Source: Photobacterium jeanii (GTDB lineage Bacteria > Pseudomonadota > Gammaproteobacteria > Enterobacterales > Vibrionaceae). From it: DNA of 64,000 nt. A model generated the notes under the pieces. The model worked only from the letters and a program-made list of their open reading frames with translations, ran no database searches and had not been told where the DNA came from. The translations under genes were made by a program, and so were the position numbers. The DNA is taken from positions 1-64,000 of the forward strand of contig NZ_LVHF01000030.1 in the NCBI RefSeq assembly GCF_001650345.1, in the 5' to 3' direction. Below are positions 29,271 through 43,676 of the stretch, piece after piece; the stretch's first letter is position 1, and the number at the start of each line of letters is the position of its first letter.

Positions 29271-30824
29271 ATGAGTCAACCACAACCTCAACTCGCCCCG
29301 CAGCCATTAACCTGCGCCGAATACTTACGGGATATTTTGCGTGCCCCTGTCTACGAGGTGGCGCAAGTCACCCCATTACAAACCATGTCTCGCTTGAGCG
29401 AGCGACTCGGTAACCACGTCCACCTAAAGCGAGAAGACCGCCAGCCCGTCCACTCATTCAAACTCCGTGGCGCTTACAACATGATGGCGCAATTAACTGT
29501 CGCTCAACAACAAGCAGGGGTGATAGCCGCTTCAGCGGGCAACCACGCCCAAGGGTTAGCCCTATCGGGAAAACAACTTGGCGTTCAAGCCACGATTGTC
29601 ATGCCATTGACCACTCCGAATATCAAAGTCGAAGCGGTTAAAGGGTTTGGCGGCAAAGTAGTGCTACACGGCAACAACTTCGATGAAGCCAAAGCCCACG
29701 CCATTGAGCTGGCCGAGCGCCACGGTTTTACCTTCATTCCGCCGTTTGATCACCCTGCTGTAATTGCCGGGCAAGGCACCATCGGCATGGAGTTATTGCA
29801 GCAAAACGGTCACCTCGACTATGTATTCCTACCCGTGGGGGGCGGCGGTTTAGCGGCTGGCGTTGCAGTACTTCTTAAGCAACTGCTACCACAAATCAAA
29901 GTCATTGGTGTCGAGGCTGAAGACTCAGCCTGTTTGCAAGCCGCACTAGATGCAGGTGAGCCCGTGACGCTCGATCATGTCGGCATGTTTGCCGATGGGG
30001 TCGCGGTAAAACGGATCGGCGATGAAACCTTTCGTCTTTGCCAGCAACACTTGGACGACGTGATCACTGTCAGCTCAGATGAAATCTGTGCGGCGGTGAA
30101 AGATATCTTTGAAGATACTCGCGCCATTGCCGAACCCTCTGGCGCGCTGTCTTTGGCGGGCTTGAAGAAATACGCCGATACCCACCAGATCCACCAGCAA
30201 CAGTTAGCAGCAGTACTCTCAGGTGCAAACCTCAACTTTCATGGCTTGCGCTATGTATCTGAGCGCTGTGAGCTCGGGGAAAAACGCGAAGGTATTTTGG
30301 CGGTCACCATTCCTGAGCGCCAAGGCGCCTTCTTGGATTTCTGCCATATCTTAGGAGGACGAGCGGTTACCGAATTTAACTACCGCTATAACGATGACAG
30401 CTTAGCCAATGTGTTTGTCGGGGTGCGCTTACAGCAAGGACAAGACGAGCTCGACAATATCATCGCCGATCTACGTCACGGTGGTTATCCGGTGGTGGAT
30501 TTATCTGACGATGAAATGGCCAAGCAACACGTGCGCTATATGATCGGTGGTCGTCCATCCAAGCCGCTCCAAGAGCGACTGTACAGCTTTGAATTCCCTG
30601 AATACCCAGGTGCCTTGCTTAAATTCTTAAACACCTTGGGCACTCGCTGGAACATTAGCTTATTCAACTACCGTAACCACGGTGCCGATTACGGCCGCGT
30701 GCTGTGTGGCTTTGAGCTGGAACAACAAGATATCTTGTCCTTTACCAGTTACCTTCGTGAGCTTGGTTACCAATGGCAAGATGAAACCGAAAACCCGGCT
30801 TACCGTTTCTTCCTCGCCCAGTAA
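29271..30824 (+). CDS. ilvA: threonine deaminase, biosynthetic
   Basis: PLP enzyme turning threonine into 2-ketobutyrate, the committed step to isoleucine. From ATG 29271 there are 517 residues: a catalytic fold-type II domain (about 1-330; PLP lysine K64 in HSFKLRGAYN; PLP phosphate loop VGGGGLAAG) and two C-terminal ACT-like regulatory domains (about 330-517) that give isoleucine inhibition and valine activation. The full regulatory tail marks it as biosynthetic rather than catabolic TdcB. Last gene of the operon. Confidence 0.97.
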   Translation: MSQPQPQLAPQPLTCAEYLRDILRAPVYEVAQVTPLQTMSRLSERLGNHVHLKREDRQPVHSFKLRGAYNMMAQLTVAQQQAGVIAASAGNHAQGLALSGKQLGVQATIVMPLTTPNIKVEAVKGFGGKVVLHGNNFDEAKAHAIELAERHGFTFIPPFDHPAVIAGQGTIGMELLQQNGHLDYVFLPVGGGGLAAGVAVLLKQLLPQIKVIGVEAEDSACLQAALDAGEPVTLDHVGMFADGVAVKRIGDETFRLCQQHLDDVITVSSDEICAAVKDIFEDTRAIAEPSGALSLAGLKKYADTHQIHQQQLAAVLSGANLNFHGLRYVSERCELGEKREGILAVTIPERQGAFLDFCHILGGRAVTEFNYRYNDDSLANVFVGVRLQQGQDELDNIIADLRHGGYPVVDLSDDEMAKQHVRYMIGGRPSKPLQERLYSFEFPEYPGALLKFLNTLGTRWNISLFNYRNHGADYGRVLCGFELEQQDILSFTSYLRELGYQWQDETENPAYRFFLAQ

Positions 30825-30844
30825 CCCTGCAGCAACAGACCCAA

Positions 30845-30869
30845 AAAAAGCAGCCTTTGGCTGCTTTTC
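30845..30869 (+). terminator. terminator of ilvGMEDA
   Basis: AAAGCAGCC (30847-30855) and GGCTGCTTT (30859-30867) form a 9-bp stem around TTT, flanked by A and T runs. Confidence 0.88.
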
Positions 30870-30897
30870 TACTTGGGTGAATGGGATATCCGCCCTA

Positions 30898-31260
30898 CTA
30901 GGTCTTTTTATTTTGTTGCTCAAACCAGCACGAAATAAAGCTAAGATTGAGCTCAATCAAGCGTGCTCGTAAGGCTGGTGGCACTTCTGCCAACATATTT
31001 ACCAGCTGCTGAGTATCTTCCTGAAGATCGCATGGGTTACAACCGGTGTTTTCCTCAAATAAAAACCAAGCCAATGGCCGCTCGGTCACTTCAGCAATTT
31101 TTACCAAAGTCGATACACGTGGTTCAGTTTTACCCGACTCTAAGTCGAGGTAAGTTTGACGCGCAACACCGAGCTTTTTGGCCATTCCAACTTGAGTGAT
31201 TTCTTTCCACTCTCTCGCCTCACGAATTTTACTGGCGATCAGTAATTTGGAAGTATTCAT
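30898..31260 (-). CDS. XRE-family transcriptional regulator, copy A
   Basis: 120 residues with a helix-turn-helix of the XRE/Cro type at about 10-66 (IREAREWKEITQVGMAKKLG, then VARQTYLDLESGKTEPRV). The C-terminal 50 residues are helical and unassigned. The HTH half is strongly similar to the gene at 31496-31876, while the C-terminal halves have diverged. The ribosome site is weak. No partner gene such as a toxin is adjacent; both copies lie between ilvA and glmS. Target unknown. Confidence 0.85.
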   Translation of the reverse strand: MNTSKLLIASKIREAREWKEITQVGMAKKLGVARQTYLDLESGKTEPRVSTLVKIAEVTERPLAWFLFEENTGCNPCDLQEDTQQLVNMLAEVPPALRARLIELNLSFISCWFEQQNKKT

Positions 31261-31495
31261 GCATTTACCATCTACTTCATCGTTGTAGCTTGCGTGGCTG
31301 CTAACGATCGCCTAAAGGCATAACTAAGTTGTTAATAGATAGGAAATTATGCCTGCCGCGTACAGCGCGTCACCGAGTGGAAACAGAAACTGTGACCCTA
31401 AACCGCCAATGTCAGCCTAAGTAGACATAGTTATTTCCATATTGCCCACAAGGTCATACAACCAAACACTATGAATACAGTTACATAAATGTTAA

Positions 31496-31876
31496 CTACC
31501 TTTTATCGCGCTGAGTTAACGCCTTGGTGTACTCAGCCATAAAGCCCGCTAAGTTAATGCTTTGCTGCAAAATAACGTTACGTGCCGAATGGGGTAAACG
31601 ACTAAAGTATTGCAGCAAACGATCGATCTCTTCTTTGTATTCACTCTCTAGGATCTCGATCCCTTCATCCCCATACACAAACCAAGTGAGCGGGCGTTCG
31701 GTGATCTCTGAGATCTCCGACAGCAAACGAACGCGCGGTTCGGTTTTTCCGGTTTCAAGATCCAAGTAAGTCTGACGGGCAACTTTCAATTGCTGCGCCA
31801 TATGCACTTGAGTAAGACCTTTCCATTCACGCGCTTCACGAATACGTGCGGCAATTTTGGTTTTGGAATCTGTCAT
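31496..31876 (-). CDS. XRE-family transcriptional regulator, copy B
   Basis: 126 residues from ATG 31876, which has an excellent GGAGGT ribosome site; the upstream TTG-type start is discarded. It carries the same HTH block as copy A (IREAREWKGLTQVHMAQQL, VARQTYLDLETGKTEPRV, ITERPLTWF), then a different helical C-terminal part with several acidic residues. A gene duplication is the simplest explanation. Because the ribosome site is much better than that of copy A, it may be the more highly expressed copy. Confidence 0.86.
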   Translation of the reverse strand: MTDSKTKIAARIREAREWKGLTQVHMAQQLKVARQTYLDLETGKTEPRVRLLSEISEITERPLTWFVYGDEGIEILESEYKEEIDRLLQYFSRLPHSARNVILQQSINLAGFMAEYTKALTQRDKR

Positions 31877-32261
31877 GGCTAACCTCCAATACACATCAAA
31901 TAGAAGACGACTTAGTGTTCATGACCTTACCTGCACATGGTGCGCCAATATGACCAACACAGTACAAACCCTATAAATCAAACACTTAAAAAAACACCCT
32001 CAATGACGGTTTGTATTTTGATTCGCAGAAAGTTGTACACCGCTATCTAGATTTTCATTTCGCAATATCTCGGCATTGCTATCAAATAAATTAGGCGAAC
32101 AAGTCGCTAACGGAAGCGATCTGCTAAAAAATCATCATCAATGTACTAGAGAATAGACGCTAACCAAGGACGCTAGCGGGGAGGGAAACGAAAAAAGCAC
32201 CCAAAAGGGTGCTTTTCTCAAACTTAATACGTGCACTTAAATGCACATTTTGGTCAGTGGA
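31877..32261. other. intergenic region upstream of XRE copy B
   Basis: 385 bp with no supported gene. It contains the glmS terminator (32190-32217) at the right end, and a spaced inverted pair TACAAACC (31963-31970) / GGTTTGTA (32008-32015), 45 bp apart centre to centre, in the region where the copy B promoter should be. The sequence is AT-rich compared with its surroundings. Confidence 0.5.
32190..32217 (-). terminator. terminator after glmS
   Basis: AAAAGCACCC (32193-32202) and GGGTGCTTTT (32207-32216) make a 10-bp stem around AAAA. On the minus strand, after the glmS stop at 32262, the T-run lies at 32191-32196. Confidence 0.9.
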
Positions 32262-34097
32262 TCACTCCACGGTTACCGCTTTCGCTAAGTTACGTGGTTG
32301 GTCAACATCAGTGCCTTTGATCAACGCGACATGGTATGACAGCAGCTGCATCGGTACTGTGTAGAAGATTGGCGCAATAATGTCATCGACACGCGGCATA
32401 GTGATGATCTTCATCCCTTCACATGGTTCAAAGCCTGCTTCACTATCTGCGAACACATACAGCAGACCACCACGGGCACGCACTTCTTCAATGTTTGATT
32501 TCAACTTCTCAAGCAAATCATTGGTCGGTGCCACTACGATAACCGGCATATCCGCATCAATCAGTGCCAGTGGGCCGTGTTTTAGCTCGCCCGCAGCGTA
32601 AGCTTCAGCATGGATGTACGAGATTTCTTTCAGCTTCAGCGACGCTTCCACTGCAATCGGGTAAAACTCACCGCGACCTAAGAACAGCGCATGGTGTTTG
32701 TCCGCGAAATCTTCTGCCAGTAGCTCGATTGGCTTATCGAACGCCAGCGCTTTCTCAATTTGAGTCGGTAACTGGTGGAGCGAAGCGACGATTTCACGCT
32801 CTTTCTCAGCGGAAATCATGCCTTTTTCTTTACCCAGCGCAGTAACAAACATCAGCATAGTAACAAGCTGTGTCGTGAACGCTTTGGTCGAGGCCACACC
32901 GATTTCCGTGCCAGCACGGGTCATGAAGGCCAGATCAGATTCACGAACTAGCGATGAACCCGCAACGTTACAAATGGTCATCGCCGACATGTAACCTTTT
33001 TCTTTCGCCAAGCGTAGCGCTGCCAGTGTATCGGCAGTTTCACCAGACTGAGAAAGGGTGATCAACAGGCTATTTGGACGAGTCACAAACTTGCGGTAAC
33101 GGAACTCGGAGGCGATCTCCACATCACAGCTCACACCCGCCATCGCTTCAAACCAGTAGCGAGCCACCATACCGGCATTGTACGAAGTACCACAGGCTAC
33201 GATTTGTACGTGTTCTACTTTTTCTAGAATGTCTGTGGCACCGTTACCTATACTTTCCACAATCACGCTATCGTTGCTGATACGGCCTTCCATGGTATTG
33301 GTTAGCGCGCTTGGTTGCTCGTAAATCTCTTTTTGCATGTAGTGGCGGTACTGACCTTTATCTGCCGCATCTTGCTGCAAATTAGACTCGTGAACGTCAC
33401 GCACCACAGGCTCACCGCTGTGATCAAATACGTTCACTTCACGACGAGTGATTTCTGCCACATCACCTTCTTCAAGGAACATGAAGCGACGAGTGACATT
33501 CAGAAGCGCTAGCTGATCAGAGGCCAAGAAGTTCTCACCAACACCTAAACCGATCACCAATGGACTGCCAGAACGTGCCACCACAACGCGCTCAGGGTCA
33601 CGACGATCCATCACCACAGTGCCGTACGCACCTTCAAGTTGAGCCACGGTTTTTTGCACCGCTTCCAATAGCGTCGCTGCGCTGCGTAGTTCCCACTCAA
33701 CTAAGTGAGCGATCACTTCGGTGTCGGTTTGCGAAACAAAGATGTAGCCACGCTCAGTCAATTGCTCACGCAATTCTTCGTGGTTTTCAATGATACCGTT
33801 GTGTACCAAAGCAATGTGCTCACCGGACATATGCGGGTGAGCGTTAGACTCAGAAGGTTCACCGTGGGTCGCCCAACGAGTGTGCGCAATGCCCGTGCCA
33901 CCAATCAACGGGTTGCTATCTACCGCATCCGCCAACTCTTGCACTTTACCCAAACGACGAATGCGACTCAGGTTACCTTGCGGATCAACCACCGCGACAC
34001 CTGCAGAGTCATAGCCGCGGTACTCTAATCGGCGTAGTCCTTCTACTAAAATTTCCGCAACATCACGTTGTGCTACCGCACCCACGATTCCGCACAT
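32262..34097 (-). CDS. glmS: glutamine--fructose-6-phosphate aminotransferase
   Basis: Makes glucosamine-6-phosphate from fructose-6-phosphate and glutamine, the entry to cell-wall amino sugars. 611 residues: an N-terminal Ntn glutaminase domain (catalytic Cys is residue 2, in MCGIVGA; about 1-235) and two SIS isomerase domains ([14 protein letters not shown] and [11 protein letters not shown] in the first), ending in [13 protein letters not shown]. It lies 19 bp downstream of a DeoR-type regulator. There is no sign of a glmS ribozyme upstream, as expected in a gammaproteobacterium. Confidence 0.97.
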   Translation of the reverse strand: MCGIVGAVAQRDVAEILVEGLRRLEYRGYDSAGVAVVDPQGNLSRIRRLGKVQELADAVDSNPLIGGTGIAHTRWATHGEPSESNAHPHMSGEHIALVHNGIIENHEELREQLTERGYIFVSQTDTEVIAHLVEWELRSAATLLEAVQKTVAQLEGAYGTVVMDRRDPERVVVARSGSPLVIGLGVGENFLASDQLALLNVTRRFMFLEEGDVAEITRREVNVFDHSGEPVVRDVHESNLQQDAADKGQYRHYMQKEIYEQPSALTNTMEGRISNDSVIVESIGNGATDILEKVEHVQIVACGTSYNAGMVARYWFEAMAGVSCDVEIASEFRYRKFVTRPNSLLITLSQSGETADTLAALRLAKEKGYMSAMTICNVAGSSLVRESDLAFMTRAGTEIGVASTKAFTTQLVTMLMFVTALGKEKGMISAEKEREIVASLHQLPTQIEKALAFDKPIELLAEDFADKHHALFLGRGEFYPIAVEASLKLKEISYIHAEAYAAGELKHGPLALIDADMPVIVVAPTNDLLEKLKSNIEEVRARGGLLYVFADSEAGFEPCEGMKIITMPRVDDIIAPIFYTVPMQLLSYHVALIKGTDVDQPRNLAKAVTVE

Positions 34098-34116
34098 AAT
34101 CAGTGTTCTCCTAATC

Positions 34117-34890
34117 TTATTCGACGGATGCGCAAATCACTTGCACACCACATTGTTCAATCTGTTGTTTCGCGTCTGCTGATAAACCATCGTCGGTGAT
34201 CAGCGTGCTAATGCTCTGCCACGGCAATTCTTGGTTGGGGATCCGGCGACCGACTTTGCTCGATTCCACCATCACCACCACTTCACGGGAGACTTCCGCC
34301 ATTACTCGGCTCAAACCAATCAACTCATTAAAAGTTGTAGTCCCTCGTGCGATGTCGATGCCATCGGCACCAATAAATAGTTGATCAAAGTCATACGATC
34401 GCAGCACCGACTCCGCAACTTGGCCCTGAAAGGCTTCTGAGTGCGGATCCCAAGTACCGCCCGTCATTAATAACGTCGGCTCGTTTTCAAGCTCATTAAG
34501 GGCATTGGCAACATTGAGGGAATTGGTCATCACAATCAGCCCTTGCTTGTCATTAAGCAGGGGGATCAAGCTGGCGGTAGTGCTGCCGCTATCAATGATC
34601 AGACGGTTATGGTCGCGAATACGCGCCGCAGCCGCGTTGGCAATCGCTAACTTACGAACCGAAACATGCTCTTCGCTGTCTTCGTTGGCAACCAACTCAG
34701 ATGGCATCGCAATCGCGCCACCATAGCGACGAAGCAACAACCCATTTTGTTCTAAGTTTGCCAAGTCTTTACGAATGGTAACTTCGGAGGTTGCAAAATG
34801 TTGCGCCAAAAAATCAACGCTGGCTTCGCCTTGCTCATTGATATAAGCCACGATGCCATGACGGCGTTGCTGAGTGTTTCGCTTCGACAT
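34117..34890 (-). CDS. DeoR/GlpR-family regulator next to glmS
   Basis: 257 residues from ATG 34890 ([20 protein letters not shown]). An N-terminal DeoR winged helix (about 8-60, [17 protein letters not shown]) is followed by a sugar-phosphate-sensing DeoR C-terminal domain ([20 protein letters not shown]). A 64-residue in-frame extension upstream is hydrophobic and not part of the family. The position between glmU and glmS in the same direction suggests it controls amino-sugar synthesis; this is inference. No strong ribosome site is seen at the chosen start. Confidence 0.85.
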   Translation of the reverse strand: MSKRNTQQRRHGIVAYINEQGEASVDFLAQHFATSEVTIRKDLANLEQNGLLLRRYGGAIAMPSELVANEDSEEHVSVRKLAIANAAAARIRDHNRLIIDSGSTTASLIPLLNDKQGLIVMTNSLNVANALNELENEPTLLMTGGTWDPHSEAFQGQVAESVLRSYDFDQLFIGADGIDIARGTTTFNELIGLSRVMAEVSREVVVMVESSKVGRRIPNQELPWQSISTLITDDGLSADAKQQIEQCGVQVICASVE

Positions 34891-35079
34891 AAGTTTTGAA
34901 TTGTTATTTGTAAGTTTCGTTCTGAAACTTAAGGATAGCAAAGCAAAAGAAATGTGATCAATAGCTAAGCAGTTATTAATCAATGCGAATAATGTCAGGA
35001 GAATAAAGCCGTCAAACAAAGAGGAAATAAGCGAGGCAGAGAAGAAAGTCGGTGTGAAGGAAATAAGTGTAGAGAGAAA

Positions 35080-35106
35080 CAAAAAAGGCAGGGAAATCCC
35101 TGCCTC
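35080..35106 (-). terminator. terminator after glmU
   Basis: GGCAGGGA (35087-35094) pairs with TCCCTGCC (35097-35104); on the minus strand it is followed by six Ts (35081-35086). It separates glmU from the DeoR-type gene. Confidence 0.87.
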
Positions 35107-35141
35107 TCATCATCAAAATGACTCACTGTATAATAAGTGGC

Positions 35142-36503
35142 CTATTTTTTCTTTTGTGGGCGTTTCCAGCCTTTCACGGTACGTGCTGGAGCACGAGTGA
35201 TCACGAGTTCACCTTCACCCACATCGCGATTAATGGTCGCACCCGCACCAATGGTCGCACCCGCTCCAATTTTCACCGGTGCAATCAACTGACTATCAGA
35301 GCCAACAAACACGTCATCGGCAATTTCAGTCTTAAATTTATTCGCGCCATCGTAGTTACAAGTAATAGTACCAGCACCAATATTTACTCGCTCACCGATC
35401 TCAGCATCACCAAGGTAGGTTAAGTGATTAGCTTTCGAACCTTTACCCAAACGCGCTTTTTTCATTTCAACGAAGTTACCGACATGAGAGTCACCCACTA
35501 GCTCAGCACCTGGGCGCAGACGAGTAAATGGACCCACAGTACAATCTTCACCCACAGTAGCGCCTTCAATCACGCTGTATGGGCGAATAATGGTATTGTC
35601 GTCGATTTCACAATCGGTCAGGACAGAACCGGCACCAATCACTACGTTATTACCCAGTGACACGCTACCTTCGATGATCACGTTCACATCGATTTCAACG
35701 TCGGTACCGCATTGCAGCTCACCACGTAGATCAAAACGCGCAGGATCGCGCAGCATCACACCTTGCTCTAGCAGGCGTTCTGCTTGCATCGCTTGATACG
35801 CTCGCTCCAATTTCGCTAGCTGAACGCGGTTATTAACCCCTTCCACTTCGATAGGGTTTGCTGGGTGAACCGCTTCAATTGCACGACCTTCATCGTGAGC
35901 AATGGCGATAATGTCAGTAAGGTAGTATTCGCCTTGCGCGTTATCGTTCTTCAACGCCGCCAGCCAGCGTTTCATGTCGCCGCCGTTGACGACCATCACA
36001 CCAGTGTTGATTTCTTTAATCAGCTTTTGCTCTTCGCTCGCATCTTTTTGCTCAACAATCGCCACCACAGGACCATTGCGACGCACGATACGACCGTAAC
36101 CCGTAGGATCATCCAGCACCACAGTCAAAAGAGCAATACCGCCTTCAGGCTGCGCATCTAATAAGTTATCAAGCGTTTGAGTACTAATAAGCGGCACATC
36201 ACCGTATAGGATCAGTACTTTTTCATCATCCGCTACATCAGGGCACGCTTGGTTTACTGCATGACCAGTACCCAATTGCTCCGCTTGCAGGACCCAGTTC
36301 ACTGACTCTTGCGCCAATACCTGCTGCATGGTGTCACCGCCGTGGCCGTAAACGAGGTGAATATTGTTAGCGCCAATATCACTACAAGTATCAATCACGT
36401 GTTTGACCATCGGCTTACCCGCTAGAGTATGAAGCACTTTAGGCAGGTTGGAATACATACGGGTGCCTTTTCCCGCGGCGAGAATCACAGCGCTGAAGTT
36501 CAT
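35142..36503 (-). CDS. glmU: bifunctional GlmU (acetyl-/uridyltransferase)
   Basis: Acetylates glucosamine-1-P and uridylates the product to UDP-GlcNAc, the precursor of peptidoglycan and LPS. 453 residues: N-terminal pyrophosphorylase domain ([26 protein letters not shown]), linker, and a C-terminal left-handed beta-helix (about 250-440) with acetyltransferase residues in [12 protein letters not shown] and [10 protein letters not shown]. It follows the atp operon terminator by about 130 bp, the usual atp-glmU order. Confidence 0.97.
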   Translation of the reverse strand: MNFSAVILAAGKGTRMYSNLPKVLHTLAGKPMVKHVIDTCSDIGANNIHLVYGHGGDTMQQVLAQESVNWVLQAEQLGTGHAVNQACPDVADDEKVLILYGDVPLISTQTLDNLLDAQPEGGIALLTVVLDDPTGYGRIVRRNGPVVAIVEQKDASEEQKLIKEINTGVMVVNGGDMKRWLAALKNDNAQGEYYLTDIIAIAHDEGRAIEAVHPANPIEVEGVNNRVQLAKLERAYQAMQAERLLEQGVMLRDPARFDLRGELQCGTDVEIDVNVIIEGSVSLGNNVVIGAGSVLTDCEIDDNTIIRPYSVIEGATVGEDCTVGPFTRLRPGAELVGDSHVGNFVEMKKARLGKGSKANHLTYLGDAEIGERVNIGAGTITCNYDGANKFKTEIADDVFVGSDSQLIAPVKIGAGATIGAGATINRDVGEGELVITRAPARTVKGWKRPQKKK

Positions 36504-36630
36504 ACAGCGTATCCTTTTGGGTGCAGTTCTAAAACAAATAAGCCAACATTGTAGCCGTCTAATAATTAGGATTTAAGGTTTAACCGTTATTTTTTTCCAT
36601 GTAATAACTTGCAATGCCCCGCAAAAAGCA

Positions 36631-36661
36631 TAAAAAAAGCGACCCTAAGGTCGCTTTTTTC
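36631..36661 (-). terminator. terminator of the atp operon
   Basis: A 12-bp stem (36633-36644 with 36649-36660), core AAGCGACC / GGTCGCTT, around CTAA, with a T-run on the minus strand. It lies 16 bp after the atpC stop. Confidence 0.92.
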
Positions 36662-36676
36662 TTTTCAGGCGTCTGA

Positions 36677-37099
36677 TTAACGCGCTTTACGCGTCAGCTC
36701 GATAACACGAAGCTGCGCGATCGCTTTAGCCAGATCGCTGGCCGCTTGGGCAAAGTCGATATCGCCATGCTGATTGTGGATACGCTCCTCAGCTTGACGT
36801 TTCGCTTCTTCAGCTTTCGCTGAATCCAAATCTTCACCACGGATCGCAGTGTCAGCTAATACAGTCACTGCATTAGGCTGAACTTCAAGCATACCACCAG
36901 AAAGATAAATCACTTCTTCCTCGCCGTGCTGCTTAACGATGCGGATCATCCCCGGCGTAATTGCGGTCAGCAGCGGGGTGTGCCCAGCGTGAATGCCGAG
37001 TTCACCTTCGCTACCAGTCACCTGAATATTTTCAGCACGACCAGAGAACAGTTTTTTCTCTGCGCTTACTACGTCCAGATGGAAGGTTATCGCTGCCAT
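36677..37099 (-). CDS. atpC: ATP synthase F1 epsilon subunit
   Basis: 140 residues, last gene of the operon. The N-terminal beta-sandwich contains [19 protein letters not shown] and [12 protein letters not shown]; the C-terminal helical hairpin (about 88-140) is the part that can inhibit ATP hydrolysis. It sits in the central stalk with gamma. It is 17 bp downstream of atpD. Confidence 0.96.
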   Translation of the reverse strand: MAAITFHLDVVSAEKKLFSGRAENIQVTGSEGELGIHAGHTPLLTAITPGMIRIVKQHGEEEVIYLSGGMLEVQPNAVTVLADTAIRGEDLDSAKAEEAKRQAEERIHNQHGDIDFAQAASDLAKAIAQLRVIELTRKAR

Positions 37100-37116
37100 A
37101 TCGCCTCCTACTTAGC

Positions 37117-39422
<2,306 letters not shown>

Positions 39423-39466
39423 TGTTACTCTCCGTTAGTAGGTGATCGCAAGCGATCACCAACCAA

Positions 39467-41008
39467 TTACCAAGTCTGGGTCGCTTTGAAATCGTCAACC
39501 AGTTTCACGAACTGAGCTTCGATTTCGTCGTTCCAAGCGCCCGTTTCATCAACCTGAGACACAAGCTCAGCGTAGTGACCTTTGGCGTATGACAGCAACG
39601 CAGATTCGAAATCAGCAAGCTTAGTTAGCTCAACATCATTCAAGTAGCCTTTTTCAGCCGCAAAGATCACCATGCCTTGTTCGAAAACAGACATCGGCGC
39701 GTATTGCTTCTGCTTCATCAGTTCAGTTACTTTCTGACCGTGATCAAGCTGCTTCTTGGTTGCTTCATCAAGGTCTGACGAGAACTGAGCGAAAGCTGCA
39801 AGTTCACGGTACTGTGCTAGTGCGGTACGGATACCACCAGACAGTTTCTTGATGATCTTGGTTTGCGCAGAACCACCTACACGCGATACAGAGATACCTG
39901 GGTCAACCGCTGGACGAATACCAGAGTTGAACAGTTCTGTTTGTAGGAAGATCTGACCATCAGTGATCGAGATTACGTTAGTCGGTACGAATGCCGATAC
40001 GTCACCTGCTTGCGTTTCGATAATAGGAAGCGCAGTTAGGGAACCCGTCTGACCTTTCACTTCACCGTTAGTGAATTTTTCTACGTAGTTAGCGTTAACA
40101 CGCGCAGCACGCTCTAGTAGGCGAGAGTGAAGGTAGAAAACATCACCAGGGAATGCTTCACGACCCGGTGGGCGTTTTAGCAATAGTGAGATTTGACGGT
40201 AAGCAACAGCTTGCTTAGACAGGTCATCGTAAACAATCAGTGCGTCTTCACCGCGGTCGCGGAAGTACTCACCCATTGCACAACCTGAGTAAGGCGCAAG
40301 GTATTGCAATGCCGCTGCTTCAGATGCAGATGCAACAACAACAATCGTGTTCTCTAGTGCGCCGTGCTCTTCAAGCTTGCGTACTACGTTCGCGATAGTT
40401 GATGCTTTCTGACCGATAGCAACGTATACAGAGAAGATACCAGAACCTTTCTGGTTAATGATCGCATCGATCGCCATTGCTGTTTTACCAGTCTGACGGT
40501 CACCGATGATTAGCTCACGCTGACCACGGCCGATTGGGATCATTGAGTCAACTGCCTTGTAACCAGTTTGTACTGGTTGATCAACAGATTGACGGTCGAT
40601 TACGCCAGGTGCAATCACTTCAACAGGAGAGAAAGTCTCTGTTTCGATTGGACCTTTACCATCGATTGGCTCACCTAGTGTGTTCACTACGCGGCCTAGA
40701 AGCGCAGGGCCTACTGGTACTTCAAGAATACGACCAGTACCCGTTACTTTCATGCCTTCCTGAAGGTCAGCATATGGGCCCATTACAACCGCACCAACCG
40801 AGTCACGCTCAAGGTTAAGTGCTAGTGCATAACGGCCACCAGGTAATTCAATCATTTCACCTTGCATTACGTCTGCAAGGCCATGGATACGAACGATACC
40901 ATCACTTACCGAGATGATAGTACCTTCGTTGCGCGCTTCACTTACAACGTTGAAGTTTTCAATACGTTGCTTGATCAGTGCGCTAATTTCCGTGGAATTA
41001 AGTTGCAT
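39467..41008 (-). CDS. atpA: ATP synthase F1 alpha subunit
   Basis: Non-catalytic nucleotide-binding F1 subunit, 513 residues from ATG 41008 ([17 protein letters not shown]), which has GGAG upstream; an extra five codons upstream overlap the atpH end and are not used. The P-loop is GDRQTGKT (169-176). The catalytic arginine region reads [11 protein letters not shown]. It matches the E. coli length exactly. Confidence 0.97.
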   Translation of the reverse strand: MQLNSTEISALIKQRIENFNVVSEARNEGTIISVSDGIVRIHGLADVMQGEMIELPGGRYALALNLERDSVGAVVMGPYADLQEGMKVTGTGRILEVPVGPALLGRVVNTLGEPIDGKGPIETETFSPVEVIAPGVIDRQSVDQPVQTGYKAVDSMIPIGRGQRELIIGDRQTGKTAMAIDAIINQKGSGIFSVYVAIGQKASTIANVVRKLEEHGALENTIVVVASASEAAALQYLAPYSGCAMGEYFRDRGEDALIVYDDLSKQAVAYRQISLLLKRPPGREAFPGDVFYLHSRLLERAARVNANYVEKFTNGEVKGQTGSLTALPIIETQAGDVSAFVPTNVISITDGQIFLQTELFNSGIRPAVDPGISVSRVGGSAQTKIIKKLSGGIRTALAQYRELAAFAQFSSDLDEATKKQLDHGQKVTELMKQKQYAPMSVFEQGMVIFAAEKGYLNDVELTKLADFESALLSYAKGHYAELVSQVDETGAWNDEIEAQFVKLVDDFKATQTW

Positions 41009-41024
41009 GCTCCAATTCCCCAAA

Positions 41025-41558
41025 TCAAGACTGCAAAGTATCGCTCAGGCGGTTTAGCTTACCGCGAACTGAGTTATCGATGACTAAGTCTCCAGCTCTA
41101 ATCACGACCCCGGCAATCAGGGTCTCGTCTACACTGCAATTCAGTTTAACTTTGCGTGCTAAACGCTGCTCCAGCTTCTCGCTAATCGCAACAAGTTGAC
41201 TGTCGTCCAGTGTTACCGCAGAGGTCACACTTGCTTCAATCACTTTCTCGTGTTCACTTTTCAGGAACATGAACTCATCACAGACTGCAGGAAGGGCTTT
41301 CAAGCGTCCATTTTCAGCCATCACTTTCAGTAAGTTCTGACCAAAGTCGTCAAGTTGCTCGCCACAAACAGAAACGAAGATTTCTGTTAGTTTGTCAGCA
41401 GCAAAACCGCTATCCAGAATATCCTGCATAGTCTCATTGTTCGCTACTTCGGCAGCAAAGGTGAGCATTTCAGCCCATTGGCTTAACTCACCTTTCTCAA
41501 CCGCAAAATCAAAAGCTGCTTTAGCGTAGGGGCGTGCGATAGTAGTCAAATCCGACAT
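41025..41558 (-). CDS. atpH: ATP synthase F1 delta subunit
   Basis: 177 residues, the peripheral-stalk subunit linking F1 alpha to the b dimer. The N-terminal six-helix domain ([15 protein letters not shown]) and the C-terminal [20 protein letters not shown] segment are the conserved ends. It lies 16 bp from both atpF and atpA. Confidence 0.96.
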   Translation of the reverse strand: MSDLTTIARPYAKAAFDFAVEKGELSQWAEMLTFAAEVANNETMQDILDSGFAADKLTEIFVSVCGEQLDDFGQNLLKVMAENGRLKALPAVCDEFMFLKSEHEKVIEASVTSAVTLDDSQLVAISEKLEQRLARKVKLNCSVDETLIAGVVIRAGDLVIDNSVRGKLNRLSDTLQS

Positions 41559-41574
41559 GTGCTTGCCCCTTTAA

Positions 41575-42045
41575 TTACAGTTCTGCTGTGACTTTGTTAA
41601 GAAGATCAGCGTGCGCATCTTTATCGATAGAACGCTCAATGATTTTCTCAGCACCAATCACGGCTAGAGTTGCAACTTGTTTACGTAGCTCATCACGAGC
41701 GCGATTACGTTCAGCTTCGATCTCAGCAAGACCTTGAGCTAGAATTTTATCGCGTTCTGCTTGAGCTTCCGCTTTCGCTTCATCAACGATTTGAGCTTTA
41801 CGCTTATTAGCTTGCTCAACAATTTCAGTTGCAGTACGTTTTGCTTCTTTTAGTTGGTCAGAAGCATTTGCCTGCGCTAGGTTCAGGTCTTTAGCAGCGC
41901 GATCTGCCGCTGCTAAACCGTCAGCAATATTTTTCTGACGCTCTTCAATCGCTTTCATGATTGGTGGCCATACATATTTCATGCAGAACACCACGAAAAG
42001 GAAGAAAGCAATCGCCTGACCCAGCAAAGTTGCATTCATATTCAC
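41575..42045 (-). CDS. atpF: ATP synthase F0 b subunit
   Basis: 156 residues: one N-terminal membrane helix ([20 protein letters not shown]) and a long charged, Ala-rich right-handed coiled coil that forms the peripheral stalk. The length and [20 protein letters not shown] end match E. coli AtpF. Confidence 0.96.
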   Translation of the reverse strand: MNMNATLLGQAIAFFLFVVFCMKYVWPPIMKAIEERQKNIADGLAAADRAAKDLNLAQANASDQLKEAKRTATEIVEQANKRKAQIVDEAKAEAQAERDKILAQGLAEIEAERNRARDELRKQVATLAVIGAEKIIERSIDKDAHADLLNKVTAEL

Positions 42046-42090
42046 AACTGCATCTCCTTAAAAAGGGTTGCTACGGGTCCGTTCGTTTTA

Positions 42091-42405
<315 letters not shown>

Positions 42406-42419
42406 TTAACAAATAATCG

Positions 42420-43211
<792 letters not shown>

Positions 43212-43216
43212 TCATC

Positions 43217-43606
43217 CTATTTGTTGTTGTTAATGAATAAAACCGGTCCGAAGATGTTAATCCCTAGAACCAGCAAATAGGCCAGTTTGAGGGGAACAAG
43301 TTCCACCTCTGTATACAGGTAAACCAACGAAAATAGGATGACTGTGATGAGAATTTTGAGTACTTCGCCCCCGTAAAAGGAAGCCATCACCAAGCGAGCT
43401 TTTGAAGCCCCACTAAAGAGAAAAGCACAACCCGCAAATACGGCGTTAGCAACCACAAAGATGCTACCCCCGATAAGTGCTGAGATCCCCCAGTCAACAC
43501 TGACAGCAAACACTGCCATTATTGCCGTTGCTAAAACGACGCCAGTTTGTAACAACAACAGCCTTTTCGCCAATTGACGTCCCGGCTTGACTAGCGCCGA
43601 TACCAT
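43217..43606 (-). CDS. atpI: ATP synthase assembly protein AtpI
   Basis: 129 residues from ATG 43606 (MVSALVKPGRQLAKR), which has GAGGAACGA upstream; the longer in-frame ORF is not supported. Four membrane helices, weakly conserved like all AtpI proteins, with FYGGEVLKILITV as the family segment. AtpI helps c-ring assembly. It is the first gene of the atp operon. Confidence 0.92.
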   Translation of the reverse strand: MVSALVKPGRQLAKRLLLLQTGVVLATAIMAVFAVSVDWGISALIGGSIFVVANAVFAGCAFLFSGASKARLVMASFYGGEVLKILITVILFSLVYLYTEVELVPLKLAYLLVLGINIFGPVLFINNNK

Positions 43607-43676
43607 GTATTCGTTCCTCGAGTCCATTCCACTGCACAAGTGTCGTGCTGGGAAAACTGCAAAAATTATACGGCTC

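Noticed and set aside
32262-34300. glmS ribozyme upstream of glmS
   Set aside because: The 19-bp gap to the DeoR-type gene leaves no room, and the ribozyme is a Gram-positive feature.
34891-35082. 64-residue N-terminal extension of the DeoR-type regulator
   Set aside because: The extension is hydrophobic and unlike any DeoR protein; the family N-terminus starts at ATG 34890.
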